Shown here: one piece after another, positions 16,196 to 24,307 of the stretch
Layout of the letters: each line of letters begins with the position of its first letter
Numbering within the stretch: the first letter of the stretch is position 1
Assembly: GCA_945882065.1 (NCBI GenBank)
Contig: CAMCWI010000005.1
Span: 1-43,535 of the forward strand
Source: Akkermansia muciniphila
GTDB taxonomy: Bacteria; Verrucomicrobiota; Verrucomicrobiia; Limisphaerales; JADLHS01
Direction: 5' to 3'
Length of the DNA: 43,535 bases
Translations under genes and position numbers: made by a program
The notes under the pieces: generated by a model
Databases searched by the model: none
Told to the model about the DNA's origin: nothing
What the model saw: only the letters and a program-made list of their open reading frames with translations

Positions 16196-17467
16196 TTACC
16201 AGCGGCGCAGGTCGGCTTCAGTGGTGATCTCAACGCGTGCGTTGGTCTTCGATTTGAAATCATCACGCAGCCGCGTGCCAAGTCCGGGCTTGGCGGGAAG
16301 CGAGAGTTGTCCCTCGGAAATCGGGATGCGATCCGTCACCACGTCGTCATACCAGCCGTCCACATAACCGCGCACGGTTTCCATGATCAGCGCGTTGGGA
16401 ATGTGCAACATGAGATGCGCCGCCGCCCAGAGCGCGACCGGCCCGATCGTGTCATGCGACGTCACGGGAAGGAAATAGGTGTCCGCCAGGGTACAAATCT
16501 TCCGGCCTTCGGTGATCCCGCCGCCCCATGAAAAATCCGGCATGACGATGTCCAAAGCACCTTTCTCCAGCCAGGGACGGAAATTGAACCGGGTGAACAC
16601 CCGCTCGCTTTGGCAGATGGGAATCTTCGTGGCGGATTTCAGGCGCACGTAGGCATCCACGTTGTCCGGCGGCATGATTTCCTCAAGCCAATAGATGTCG
16701 TACGGCTCGAGCGCCTGCGCGATCCGGGTTGCACTCGGCAGGTTCCAGCGGGCGTGGCCTTCGATGGCGATGGACATCTTGCCACCCACCGCGCGGCGAA
16801 TGTCTTCAACAATGGCGACGCCGCGCTTCAAGTCTTCATTGTCTATGGAGTGACCGAGAATGCCCGCCGCCGTCCTCGCTCCCCAGACAACGTAAGGCTC
16901 GCGAAGCTTTGTCGGGCCGGAGAGCGTGGGGCCGAATTGGTCAAATGGCCAAAGCTTCATGGCCTTGATGCCCTGGCGCAGCAAGCTCTCGGCGAGTTCG
17001 CCCGCGCGACCGTCGCACCACGCTTCGAGGTCATCGTATTTGCCCGAGCTTATGCAAGTGTTATAGATCGGCACGCGATCACGGTTGCGGCCACCGAGGA
17101 GATTGTAGATCGGCTGGCCGGTGTGCTGGCCGACGATGTCCCACAAGGCGATGTCCACGGCCGAGATCGCCCGCATCTCCGAGCCCGCGTAACCGCAGAA
17201 ATTGACGAGCGAGAACATGTTGTTCCAGTGGTTCTCGATGTCGAGGGGATCGCGCCCGATCAGCAACGGCGCGAGCACATCGTGGATAACCGCCGCCACG
17301 GCGCGTGGGAGATAATACGTCTCGCCCAAGCCCACCAACCCATCGTCCGTGTGGATTTGCACCCAGAGATTATTCGGCAACGCCTGCCGTGAATGGGGAT
17401 TCTGCTTTCGCCATTCCGCATCGGGCACGGCTTGAAACCAGATCGTTTCGACTTTGGTGATCTTCAT
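16196..17467 (-). CDS. Enolase-superfamily acid-sugar dehydratase (galactonate dehydratase-like)
   Basis: The 423-residue protein has the mandelate-racemase N-terminal capping domain (MKITKVETIWFQ, VQIHTDDGLVGLGETY) and a modified TIM barrel. Spacing matches E. coli DgoD: E236 and H238 in IAIEGHARW stand where DgoD has DFH, E262 in WLEEIMPP and E288 in CQSERVFTRF are the other metal ligands, and H338 in SHDTIGPVAL is the second acid/base. The first metal ligand is Glu instead of Asp. It probably dehydrates an aldonate such as a galactonate or fuconate to a 2-keto-3-deoxy acid in the cytoplasm, with Mg2+. Only 4 bases separate it from the hydroxyacid dehydrogenase, and it follows a GH36 gene, consistent with catabolism of sugars released by the hydrolases. 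Exact substrate unknown. Confidence 0.85.
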   Translation of the reverse strand: MKITKVETIWFQAVPDAEWRKQNPHSRQALPNNLWVQIHTDDGLVGLGETYYLPRAVAAVIHDVLAPLLIGRDPLDIENHWNNMFSLVNFCGYAGSEMRAISAVDIALWDIVGQHTGQPIYNLLGGRNRDRVPIYNTCISSGKYDDLEAWCDGRAGELAESLLRQGIKAMKLWPFDQFGPTLSGPTKLREPYVVWGARTAAGILGHSIDNEDLKRGVAIVEDIRRAVGGKMSIAIEGHARWNLPSATRIAQALEPYDIYWLEEIMPPDNVDAYVRLKSATKIPICQSERVFTRFNFRPWLEKGALDIVMPDFSWGGGITEGRKICTLADTYFLPVTSHDTIGPVALWAAAHLMLHIPNALIMETVRGYVDGWYDDVVTDRIPISEGQLSLPAKPGLGTRLRDDFKSKTNARVEITTEADLRRW

Positions 17468-17503
17468 ACGCTTGTTTTTCGCGAGCGGCGGCAGTGACTC
17501 AAC

Positions 17504-19597
17504 TCAATTCAATTTCTTATAGGCAATCACCGCTGCCGATGCCTTCTCATTGAGCGTCACGATCAACCCTTGCTGCATCAGCTCTTTGCCCGTGCGGACT
17601 TCCTTGCCGCCATCAAAATTCTCCACCTCATATCGCACCTTTGGTTCGAGGTCATGCAGCTTGAAGGTCATGGTCTGCTCGCCGCTGTCCGGCCGGCGGA
17701 AGGCCTGCACCACGCCCGAGCCAGCTTCGGGGCGATTGTATTGCCAGGCCAGCCACACGTTGTTCGAGAGGCTATAACTCGTGAGCGGATAGAAGTCGCC
17801 GAGGTAGTTCGGTTGAACGGCTTTGAGTTGCTTGAACAGACGCTCGGCCAGGCGGTAGTTCAGATTCGTCAGTCGCATGTCGTAACAGAGCGTGAGGCTG
17901 GGCGACATGTTGGCGCGGAAGCCGTAAGCCTCGACATCCTTCTGACCGTTCTGGCCAATGGCGGATTGCCCGGTCACGTAGCCGGCGCCGTGGTACGGAA
18001 TCCACGAGGCGTAAGAAAAGTGGTGATTCTGCTGACTGGTCGGCTCAAAAAGAAAATCGGTCCGGATCAAGGGCACCGCCCGGCGCAGTGTTTCGAGATC
18101 GTCGCGGCGGCCGCCCGAGGCGCAGGAATCAATCCGCAAATTCGGATGCCGCTGGCGGAGGCCGTCCCAATAGGCGAGATAGCCTTGGACGTAAAGATTC
18201 TCGGTCATACCCTGACGATCCTCCGTGTCCGCGCCTACCCAGAACGGCAGCGGGTCCATGTTGAAATCCTGCCGGTAAAGATCAATGCCCTGTTCCGTCA
18301 ACGTCCGGTCCACGTGGTTGATCAGCCAGTTGAGCGCTTCGGGATTTCCAAGATTCAACAAACTTCCAGGGCCGCTTCCAAAGCCGCCGCCTTCCGGGGC
18401 TTTGGCCGTCTGTCCTTTTTTTGAGAGCAACCACTCGGGATGGTTCTTCGCGATCCAGGAGTTGGGGTCGCCCACGCGTTCCGGCTCGAACCAAACAATC
18501 GTCTTGATACCCTTGGCGCGCGCGTGGTCGCTGACAGTTCGGAGGCCGTTGGGGAAGCGCGCCGGGTCTGGCACCCAGGTGCCGGTGTTCACCCACTCCC
18601 CATCGCAGGGATACCAGCCGGCATCCATCCACCAATAGTCGAGCTTCATGCCTTCTTCGAGATACCGGTCCACGAACATCTTTTGATTCTCCTCGTTGGC
18701 CTGAGTCATTTCCTTGTACTGATGCGAACTGCACGCCACTATCTGCGTGGGCGGCAATTGGCCATCCGCTGTGCGCGGTAGATTGTGCGCGACCATCCAG
18801 CGGCGCCAGAGATTCTGAGACACCACGATGTCGTTGCCGCGCCAGAAGACCATCGCGATCAGAGGGGAGCGGATTTCCTCGCCGGGTTTCAGGGACAAAT
18901 GCGTGATTTCCTGGCCGGCGGTGATGTGGAGGCCGCGGCTCTCGTCGCGCGTGAACGAACTGGCCCATTGCCCGGGCCAACCGATGGCGATAAAGACGCC
19001 GCCGCCGGGCTGCTGCAAATTGTAGAACGGAAACGCGGCGTTGTTGGGACGCCCGCCGAAGCAAACGAAACGCTTGCTGGTCCGGGGTTGAAGCGCTAGC
19101 TCAAACGGCTCGAAACTGTCCGCCGTACACCAATCACCTTTGGTGCCGTGCAGCACAAATTCGCTATCCTGCTCCCTCTCGAAGGCTACATCCAGTGCCT
19201 GAATGTTTGCCAGAATGGGCGTGGGGGTCGTGCCGGTATTCTTAAAATACACCGTCCACTCGACGGCGGGAAAATCCTGATACTCCACGGCAACGCAGCG
19301 AACCACGAGCTTGGTTTTGGGATCGGTCCAGATCAGCGTCCGCTCCGTCTTGGCTGCGCTTAGTTTGCGGGTGCTGGAAGTAAACTGCCACGAACGGAGC
19401 AAATCAGCCGAACGCGCATTGTCGCAAGTAAACGAGAACGGCAGAGCCGACTTGGCCGAGGTCAGGTGACTCGAAGCCCACTTAGACGCGGCACGGGAAT
19501 CACTCGCGGGCGGCGAAGCCGCGGACAGGGTCACGGGCACAGCCATCAGCAAGGCAAGCCCGACGGCAATCTGAATCAGTTGGAGTTTTAATTTCAT
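17504..19597 (-). CDS. Secreted GH36 alpha-galactosidase-like enzyme
   Basis: The ATG at 19597 gives a clear signal peptide (MKLKLQLIQIAVGLALLMAVPVTLSAA); the 82 codons upstream in the ORF track are non-coding. The 697-residue product has the supersandwich (KLVVRCVAVEYQDFPAVEW), a barrel with WWMDAGWYP, WFEPERVG, DLYRQDFN (nucleophile D444) and DSCASGGRRDD (acid/base D500), and a C-terminal sandwich (DFYPLTSYSLSNNVWLAWQYNRP). These are the canonical GH36 landmarks, so cleavage of terminal alpha-galactosyl-type residues in the periplasm or outside is likely. It precedes the dehydratase and dehydrogenase genes by 36 bases. A possible -10 box lies 40 bases upstream, so a new transcript may begin here. 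Confidence 0.9.
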   Translation of the reverse strand: MKLKLQLIQIAVGLALLMAVPVTLSAASPPASDSRAASKWASSHLTSAKSALPFSFTCDNARSADLLRSWQFTSSTRKLSAAKTERTLIWTDPKTKLVVRCVAVEYQDFPAVEWTVYFKNTGTTPTPILANIQALDVAFEREQDSEFVLHGTKGDWCTADSFEPFELALQPRTSKRFVCFGGRPNNAAFPFYNLQQPGGGVFIAIGWPGQWASSFTRDESRGLHITAGQEITHLSLKPGEEIRSPLIAMVFWRGNDIVVSQNLWRRWMVAHNLPRTADGQLPPTQIVACSSHQYKEMTQANEENQKMFVDRYLEEGMKLDYWWMDAGWYPCDGEWVNTGTWVPDPARFPNGLRTVSDHARAKGIKTIVWFEPERVGDPNSWIAKNHPEWLLSKKGQTAKAPEGGGFGSGPGSLLNLGNPEALNWLINHVDRTLTEQGIDLYRQDFNMDPLPFWVGADTEDRQGMTENLYVQGYLAYWDGLRQRHPNLRIDSCASGGRRDDLETLRRAVPLIRTDFLFEPTSQQNHHFSYASWIPYHGAGYVTGQSAIGQNGQKDVEAYGFRANMSPSLTLCYDMRLTNLNYRLAERLFKQLKAVQPNYLGDFYPLTSYSLSNNVWLAWQYNRPEAGSGVVQAFRRPDSGEQTMTFKLHDLEPKVRYEVENFDGGKEVRTGKELMQQGLIVTLNEKASAAVIAYKKLN

Positions 19598-19636
19598 GGA
19601 TAATCCGTTGGTTGTTGTGATGGTTGCGACGGGAAG

Positions 19637-19642
19637 ATTATA
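19637..19642 (-). promoter_or_regulatory. Possible -10 box for the GH36-dehydratase-dehydrogenase genes
   Basis: TATAAT on the minus strand lies 40 bases upstream of the GH36 ATG at 19597. The -35 position reads AAAGCC or GAAAGC, a poor match, so a sigma-70 promoter is possible but weak, or would need an activator. Confidence 0.3.
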
Positions 19643-19649
19643 GTGCGGC

Positions 19650-19672
19650 GCCCGAACCGGGCTTTCTTTTTT
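19650..19672 (+). terminator. Intrinsic terminator-like hairpin on the plus strand
   Basis: GCCCG-AAC-CGGGC followed directly by TTTCTTTTTT is a textbook short terminator, but it points along the plus strand, where no gene precedes it. It could stop antisense transcription. It overlaps where the -35 region of the minus-strand promoter candidate would be. Confidence 0.45.
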
Positions 19673-19843
19673 GCGCGAAAATTCAATGTTTTTTCGGCGG
19701 CGAGAGCTCGCGGCGTACCGCCGATTGATGATCCGCAAAGCGCCGCCCAAGCTGACGCTCTGCCGCCTGCCCGTTGGCGAAACCGCAGACGGCCAGTCAG
19801 CGTTGGCTCGGTCGTGACTTCGATTTGCCGGGAAGGTAACCAT

Positions 19844-21922
19844 TTATTTCGCGACGCGATAGGATATCACCACTGCGCCCGGTGCCTTCGGAAGCTGAAC
19901 AGTTAGTCCTTCGCTCATCAGTTGCTTGCCGGATGCCTTGGTCGAGCCGGTCACATCAAAGTCCGTAAGTTGGTATTGCGCCGCCGGGTCAAGGCCACGG
20001 AGACGGAAGGTCATCGTCGACGCTTCGGCCTGCGCCCGGCGGAACGCCTGGACCACGCCGTCGCCCTGCTCCGGCCGGTCGAACTGCCAGGCGATCCACT
20101 GGTCCAGCGCCAGACTATAGTCGGTCAGCGGGTAGTAGTCGCCCAGCATCAAGGGGCCGACTTTGCGGCACTCGCGGTACGCTTTTTTCTGCGCTTCGAC
20201 TGTAGCGGAGTCGAGTCCGCCCATTCCAAACAGCGGCATGTAGGAACTCCGATAGGAATACGGATCATAAAAATAGCAGCCGTTTCCGTAAAACGGCAGC
20301 CAAAACGAAAGGCCATACGTATGAGCCTGGGCTGCTTCCACGACTCCCTTCATGTCGGGAAACTGGAAATCGCTGCGGGTCAAAGGCACAGCCCGGCGCA
20401 TGGTTTCGAGGTCGTTGCGACGGCCACCCGACGCGCAGGAATCGATACGCAGGCCCGGGTTGCGCCGCACGATTTCATCCCAGAACTTGAGATGTCCTTG
20501 AACATAGAAATTCTCGAGGATGCCCTGGCGATCCGGAGCATCGTTTTTGCGCCAACCGGGCATGGGGCCTTCACCGTTCATATCTTCGCGATACCAATCG
20601 AGCCGCTGGGATTTGATCATGCCGTCAATGTGGTTGATGAGCCAATCGAGTGCGGCGGGATCGCCCAGGTTAAGAATGCCGCCTTGGGCGTTGCAGGGGA
20701 GAACCCATTCGGGATGGTTGCGTCCGAGCCAAGTTTCCATGCTGCCGACGCGCTCCGGTTCAAACCAGAGGAGGAACTGCATGCCGTGTTGGTGCGCCCA
20801 ATCGCTGAAGGGGCGGAAACCTTTGGGAAACTTCCTGGGATCGATTTCCCAAGTGCCTGTGTTGAGCCATTCCCATTCGCCCTTCCAGGGTTGCATGTCG
20901 CTGGGATACCATGTCTTGCCGCCCGCGCCGGCGTCGCGCCAACAGAGGTCCGGATGAATTCCAGCGTCCAGAAACTTCTGCACTCGCGCGATGTCATCTT
21001 CTCCGCCATCAACCTGGATTTGAGTGATCGCTTCCTGGGTTTTCCCATTCACGCGGGGCATGTTGTGCGCAATGTACCAACGCCGCCAAAGGTTTTGCGA
21101 AGCCACGAGGTCCTTGTTCTCGGTGAAGAGAAATGCGGTCAGCGGGGTGCGGATTTCTTCACCAGGCTTGAGATACAGACGCGTCGAATCCTGCCCCGCG
21201 ACGACCCGCAAGCTGTTGCCTGAATCCCTGATAAAGGAGGCGGCCCACTGTCCCGGCCATCCAACGGCGATGAGTAGCCGTCCCTCGGGCAGGAGTAGGT
21301 TCCAATAGGGCCAACCATCAGGACCAGAGGTTGATTTTCCCAGGTGCTGACTGGGCGTGAACTTCTTGACGGCTCCGGGTCCAAGCGCGACCTGATAGGG
21401 TTGGAAGCTCTCCGCCACGGTCCAGTCTCCTTTAATCCCGTTGAGGACAAAATCACTGGCCTCCTGGTGAAACGACGTGTCCAGACTCTGGATTTTCTCA
21501 AGCATCGGCGTGTTTGCGGTGCCGGTGTTCTTGAGATAGACCGTCCACTCAAGCGCCGCGTAGTCGGAGTAGGTTACCGATACGCACCGGATACTAAGGC
21601 CGGTTTTGGAATCCAGCCAGGTGATTGTGTGTTCGGTGCGAGCGGGGTCGAGCTTTCTCACTTCAGAGGTTTTGGTCCATGTGGAAAGAAGGGCTTGGGA
21701 GTCTTTCCCATCGTAAATGAACGAAAACGGCAGGTCGGCGTTCCGGCCAAACAGATGGGCGTTCGCCCAACGATCCTTTTCGCTTCTTGCCTGGGGGGTG
21801 GCAGGACCGGAGAGATGCGAGCAGCCAGAGATAAAAAGCAGGCCAAGGGCCCAAACGCAAATACTCAGGCAAACCTTGGATCTTATGCCTTTGGTATTTC
21901 CTGCAGCTGGATTGGTTTTCAT
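19844..21922 (-). CDS. GH36 alpha-galactosidase-like lipoprotein
   Basis: The ATG at 21922 (MKTNPAAGNTKG) leads to a lipoprotein signal, ICVWALGLLFISGC; a start four codons earlier at 21934 is also possible. The 692-residue protein shows the supersandwich (GLSIRCVSVTYSDYAALEW), a barrel with CWRDAGAGG, WFEPERVG, DWYREDMN (nucleophile D447) and DSCASGGRRND (acid/base D504), and a C-terminal sandwich (DYYPLTDYSLALDQWIAWQFDRP). It is closest to the paralogue at 27369-29402: both have CWRDAG, DWYREDMNGEGP and a DMKGVVE segment, unlike the other copies. It would act at the cell envelope. It starts 41 bases after the GH141-like gene and probably shares its transcript. Confidence 0.9.
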   Translation of the reverse strand: MKTNPAAGNTKGIRSKVCLSICVWALGLLFISGCSHLSGPATPQARSEKDRWANAHLFGRNADLPFSFIYDGKDSQALLSTWTKTSEVRKLDPARTEHTITWLDSKTGLSIRCVSVTYSDYAALEWTVYLKNTGTANTPMLEKIQSLDTSFHQEASDFVLNGIKGDWTVAESFQPYQVALGPGAVKKFTPSQHLGKSTSGPDGWPYWNLLLPEGRLLIAVGWPGQWAASFIRDSGNSLRVVAGQDSTRLYLKPGEEIRTPLTAFLFTENKDLVASQNLWRRWYIAHNMPRVNGKTQEAITQIQVDGGEDDIARVQKFLDAGIHPDLCWRDAGAGGKTWYPSDMQPWKGEWEWLNTGTWEIDPRKFPKGFRPFSDWAHQHGMQFLLWFEPERVGSMETWLGRNHPEWVLPCNAQGGILNLGDPAALDWLINHIDGMIKSQRLDWYREDMNGEGPMPGWRKNDAPDRQGILENFYVQGHLKFWDEIVRRNPGLRIDSCASGGRRNDLETMRRAVPLTRSDFQFPDMKGVVEAAQAHTYGLSFWLPFYGNGCYFYDPYSYRSSYMPLFGMGGLDSATVEAQKKAYRECRKVGPLMLGDYYPLTDYSLALDQWIAWQFDRPEQGDGVVQAFRRAQAEASTMTFRLRGLDPAAQYQLTDFDVTGSTKASGKQLMSEGLTVQLPKAPGAVVISYRVAK

Positions 21923-21963
21923 AGAGACTGTCATAAGGTGATGATGCATTGTTCTTGGTGAAA

Positions 21964-24303
21964 TCAGTTTCGCGCCTTCTGGTAGGTGATCCAGACCACG
22001 CCCGGTTCTGCTGCCAAATCCAGGGAGACACCTTTGCCCATGAATTCCTTTCCTTTCAAACGGGGTCCTACCGACAAGGGAATGCTCCTTACGTCGGAAA
22101 GAATTGGCAGCTTGCCTACAGACGTGAGATAGGTTGTGAACAGGTTGGTGTCGCAGGTGCCAAAGAATGTGCCCTCGTAAAACGCTTTGGTGGCCGGCGC
22201 CAGTCTTCCCGCATACGCTTTGCATTCATAATCAGCTGAGGACTGCAATGCCCGCGGAGATAGCGCTATATTTTGCGCATCGCCCGCCTTCCTGCGAACG
22301 ACCTGGATGACACCGCGGTTACGATCGGGGAGATCAAACTGACAAGCTGCCCAGGCGCGGTCCATCGAAAGGTCCGTCAGTTCGTAGAACTCACAAGCGC
22401 CGCCCTTTTCGTTCAACAGCAAGCGTCGGTAGGCTGGTTCCAGTCCCGCCCAGGCTTGCATCACCTCAACAAATTCGGCCGGGGGAGTGCCGTTTTTCTG
22501 GAGGAAATTGTCGCGCCAGACATTATTCGTGTCCTGGGAATTGAAAAGCAACGGGCCTCCCTCATTGCGATAGACGACATTGTTCTCGTAGCGGCATCCG
22601 GTGTTATTGCCGTCCAAATAGAGGCCATGACAGGCTTTGGTGTCCAGAATGCCACTTGCGACGGTTCCTCGACCAAAAGCATTCCATTGAGTGTCGTGTA
22701 CCAAGTTGCCACGGATTCGGGTACCATTTCCATAATTGGCGAAAGTAACGTAGAGACCGGCACCATCGACGGTGGTTTTCATGGCGTTATAGACGTGGTT
22801 AAAGTCGATGGAATTATTTTTTGCGAATTTCACCTGGGGATACTGGCTGCCGGCAACGATGATCCCGCAATAGGCGACATCATGCACCAGGTTGTGCGCT
22901 ATAGTCGAATCCTGCGCCAGATAGAGCGAAATTCCCGTAGCCCCGAAGTAGTCCGTCCCGACATGATGGATGTAGTTATTGGCGACGACATAGCTCTTGT
23001 AATCGTCCGCTTTTGGTGGTGGGGAGGCGTAGAGGTATCCCCCGGCGACATTACAGCCGCCGACGCCAATTCCGCCGCCGCCCAGGTCACAGATCTCGTT
23101 TCCTTCAATTCGGTTAAACCCTGTTCCGTCGCGGACGCAGATCGCCATTGCACCGACGTGGGAGATCTCACCCTTCAGGAAATGGCAATTGCGGGCATTT
23201 TCGAATTCCACGGCTGCCTCGATGAAGCGGTGCCCGACTTTGTCTTTGGTGCCAGTAGCGACGTTGCAGCTGAAGAGACCGCTATAGCCCCAGGCTGGCA
23301 GGGGCCAGTCCACGTGCATAACGCGGATACCTTCGAACGTGAGGTTGAGCACAGGCCGTTCTGGCGTGCCGACAACAGCCAGCAAAGTGTTTCTTACCAC
23401 AGTCGCCACCACCTCGACCCGGGCAAGGTCCTCACCAGCCCTGGGCCAGTAGGAAAGAACTCCTGTATGGGTATCCAAATACCACTCGCTGGGCTGGTCC
23501 AACATTTCGAGGGCATTTTCGACATAACAGGGTTTGCCTGTGGTTGGGGCGCTGAGATGCCAGTCATTGCCAAAAACCTTGGGGTTCCACCGGTGCGGCG
23601 GTGCAACGACCAGTTTCTGGGCGTCAACGTCCACACTCTGAAGCCTCTTTCGACCTCCCTCGTTATTGTAATTGCAGATTAATTCTACCTGATCTGGGTT
23701 GCTCCAGGTGACAATGGGGCCATCCACAGTGACGGTAAACGGCTCTTCCTCTGATTCGGTGAGAACAGCGGTGCGGATAAGCCACCAGGGTTTTTGCGCA
23801 TCGATGTTCGGGGTGCGAGCGCGAACGGCGCGCCGGCTATCTATGAATAACTGGCGGAATTGCCAGTCGCCGGATTTTACCTCGGGAATCTCAACCGTCC
23901 AAATGTCGCCAATCCCCTTTTTCCATCCGGTGATTAGCCGACCACCACTGAGGTCGACCCGTTCACCGGGAGCAGCGGCGTAGGTGATGGAATGCTGGGT
24001 CGTGCCGGAGTCCTCGGGCCCGAAAGTCAGCGTCTCCAGCTGACGATAAGTCCCCCCGCTAATCTGGACCCAAATGTTTTCGCTAAGTCCGGCGGCGATT
24101 TTCTGGCGTACTGCGTCGCGGGCACCTGCGAGGGTGGCGAAAGGGGACTTAGCGGTTCCAGGGTTTGTGTCCTTTCCATCGGTGGCTACGCAAAAGTCGG
24201 GCTTTGAGGGAGCAGCCAGGCAAGCAATCGCAGTGACAGAGAGAAAGAACAGACCAAACGAGAGGCCACTTCGCGAAAGGATTTGGAGACTGAACTTATT
24301 CAT
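21964..24303 (-). CDS. Secreted GH141-like right-handed beta-helix protein with a GH36-type C-terminal domain
   Basis: The 779-residue product starts with a signal peptide (LFFLSVTAIACLAA). FCVATDGKDTNPGTAKSPFATLAGARDAV follows, the usual opening of beta-helix glycosidases related to GH141. Residues of about 330-640 carry many N- and G-rich helix rungs (HRFIEAAVEFENARNCHF, GNEICDLGGGGIGVGGC, NNYIHHVGTDYFGATGI). From about 655 on the sequence changes to YELTDLSMDRAWAACQFDLPDR, GVIQVVRR and LKGKEFMGKGVSLDL, which matches the C-terminal beta-sandwich of the GH36 enzymes next door. GH141 members include alpha-L-fucosidases and xylanases, so removal of fucose or a similar branch is plausible. A strong ribosome-binding site (AAGGAG) overlaps the end of the upstream GH2 gene. 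Confidence 0.82.
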   Translation of the reverse strand: MNKFSLQILSRSGLSFGLFFLSVTAIACLAAPSKPDFCVATDGKDTNPGTAKSPFATLAGARDAVRQKIAAGLSENIWVQISGGTYRQLETLTFGPEDSGTTQHSITYAAAPGERVDLSGGRLITGWKKGIGDIWTVEIPEVKSGDWQFRQLFIDSRRAVRARTPNIDAQKPWWLIRTAVLTESEEEPFTVTVDGPIVTWSNPDQVELICNYNNEGGRKRLQSVDVDAQKLVVAPPHRWNPKVFGNDWHLSAPTTGKPCYVENALEMLDQPSEWYLDTHTGVLSYWPRAGEDLARVEVVATVVRNTLLAVVGTPERPVLNLTFEGIRVMHVDWPLPAWGYSGLFSCNVATGTKDKVGHRFIEAAVEFENARNCHFLKGEISHVGAMAICVRDGTGFNRIEGNEICDLGGGGIGVGGCNVAGGYLYASPPPKADDYKSYVVANNYIHHVGTDYFGATGISLYLAQDSTIAHNLVHDVAYCGIIVAGSQYPQVKFAKNNSIDFNHVYNAMKTTVDGAGLYVTFANYGNGTRIRGNLVHDTQWNAFGRGTVASGILDTKACHGLYLDGNNTGCRYENNVVYRNEGGPLLFNSQDTNNVWRDNFLQKNGTPPAEFVEVMQAWAGLEPAYRRLLLNEKGGACEFYELTDLSMDRAWAACQFDLPDRNRGVIQVVRRKAGDAQNIALSPRALQSSADYECKAYAGRLAPATKAFYEGTFFGTCDTNLFTTYLTSVGKLPILSDVRSIPLSVGPRLKGKEFMGKGVSLDLAAEPGVVWITYQKARN

Positions 24304-24307
24304 AAAC

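Larger units (their letters stand above)
19598..19843. other. Hairpin-rich gap between two GH36 genes
   Basis: This 246-base spacer breaks an otherwise compact gene series. It contains GCGAG-AG-CTCGC (19700-19711) followed at once by CGGCG-TAC-CGCCG (19711-19723), and a third stem with a T-run read on the plus strand (listed separately). On the minus strand a perfect TATAAT (19642-19637) lies 40 bases before the GH36 ATG. No good -35 element stands at 17 or 18 bases, so promoter function is tentative. Confidence 0.45.

Noticed and set aside
19922-21223. Plus-strand ORF of 433 codons inside a GH36 gene
   Set aside because: Antisense shadow; similar long reverse ORFs occur opposite the other GH36 genes (27054-27995, 17570-18424), reflecting codon bias only.
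22273-23682. Plus-strand ORF of 469 codons opposite the GH141-like gene
   Set aside because: It is an antisense shadow: the minus-strand frame has a signal peptide, beta-helix rungs and a strong ribosome-binding site, while this one has no domain or start context.
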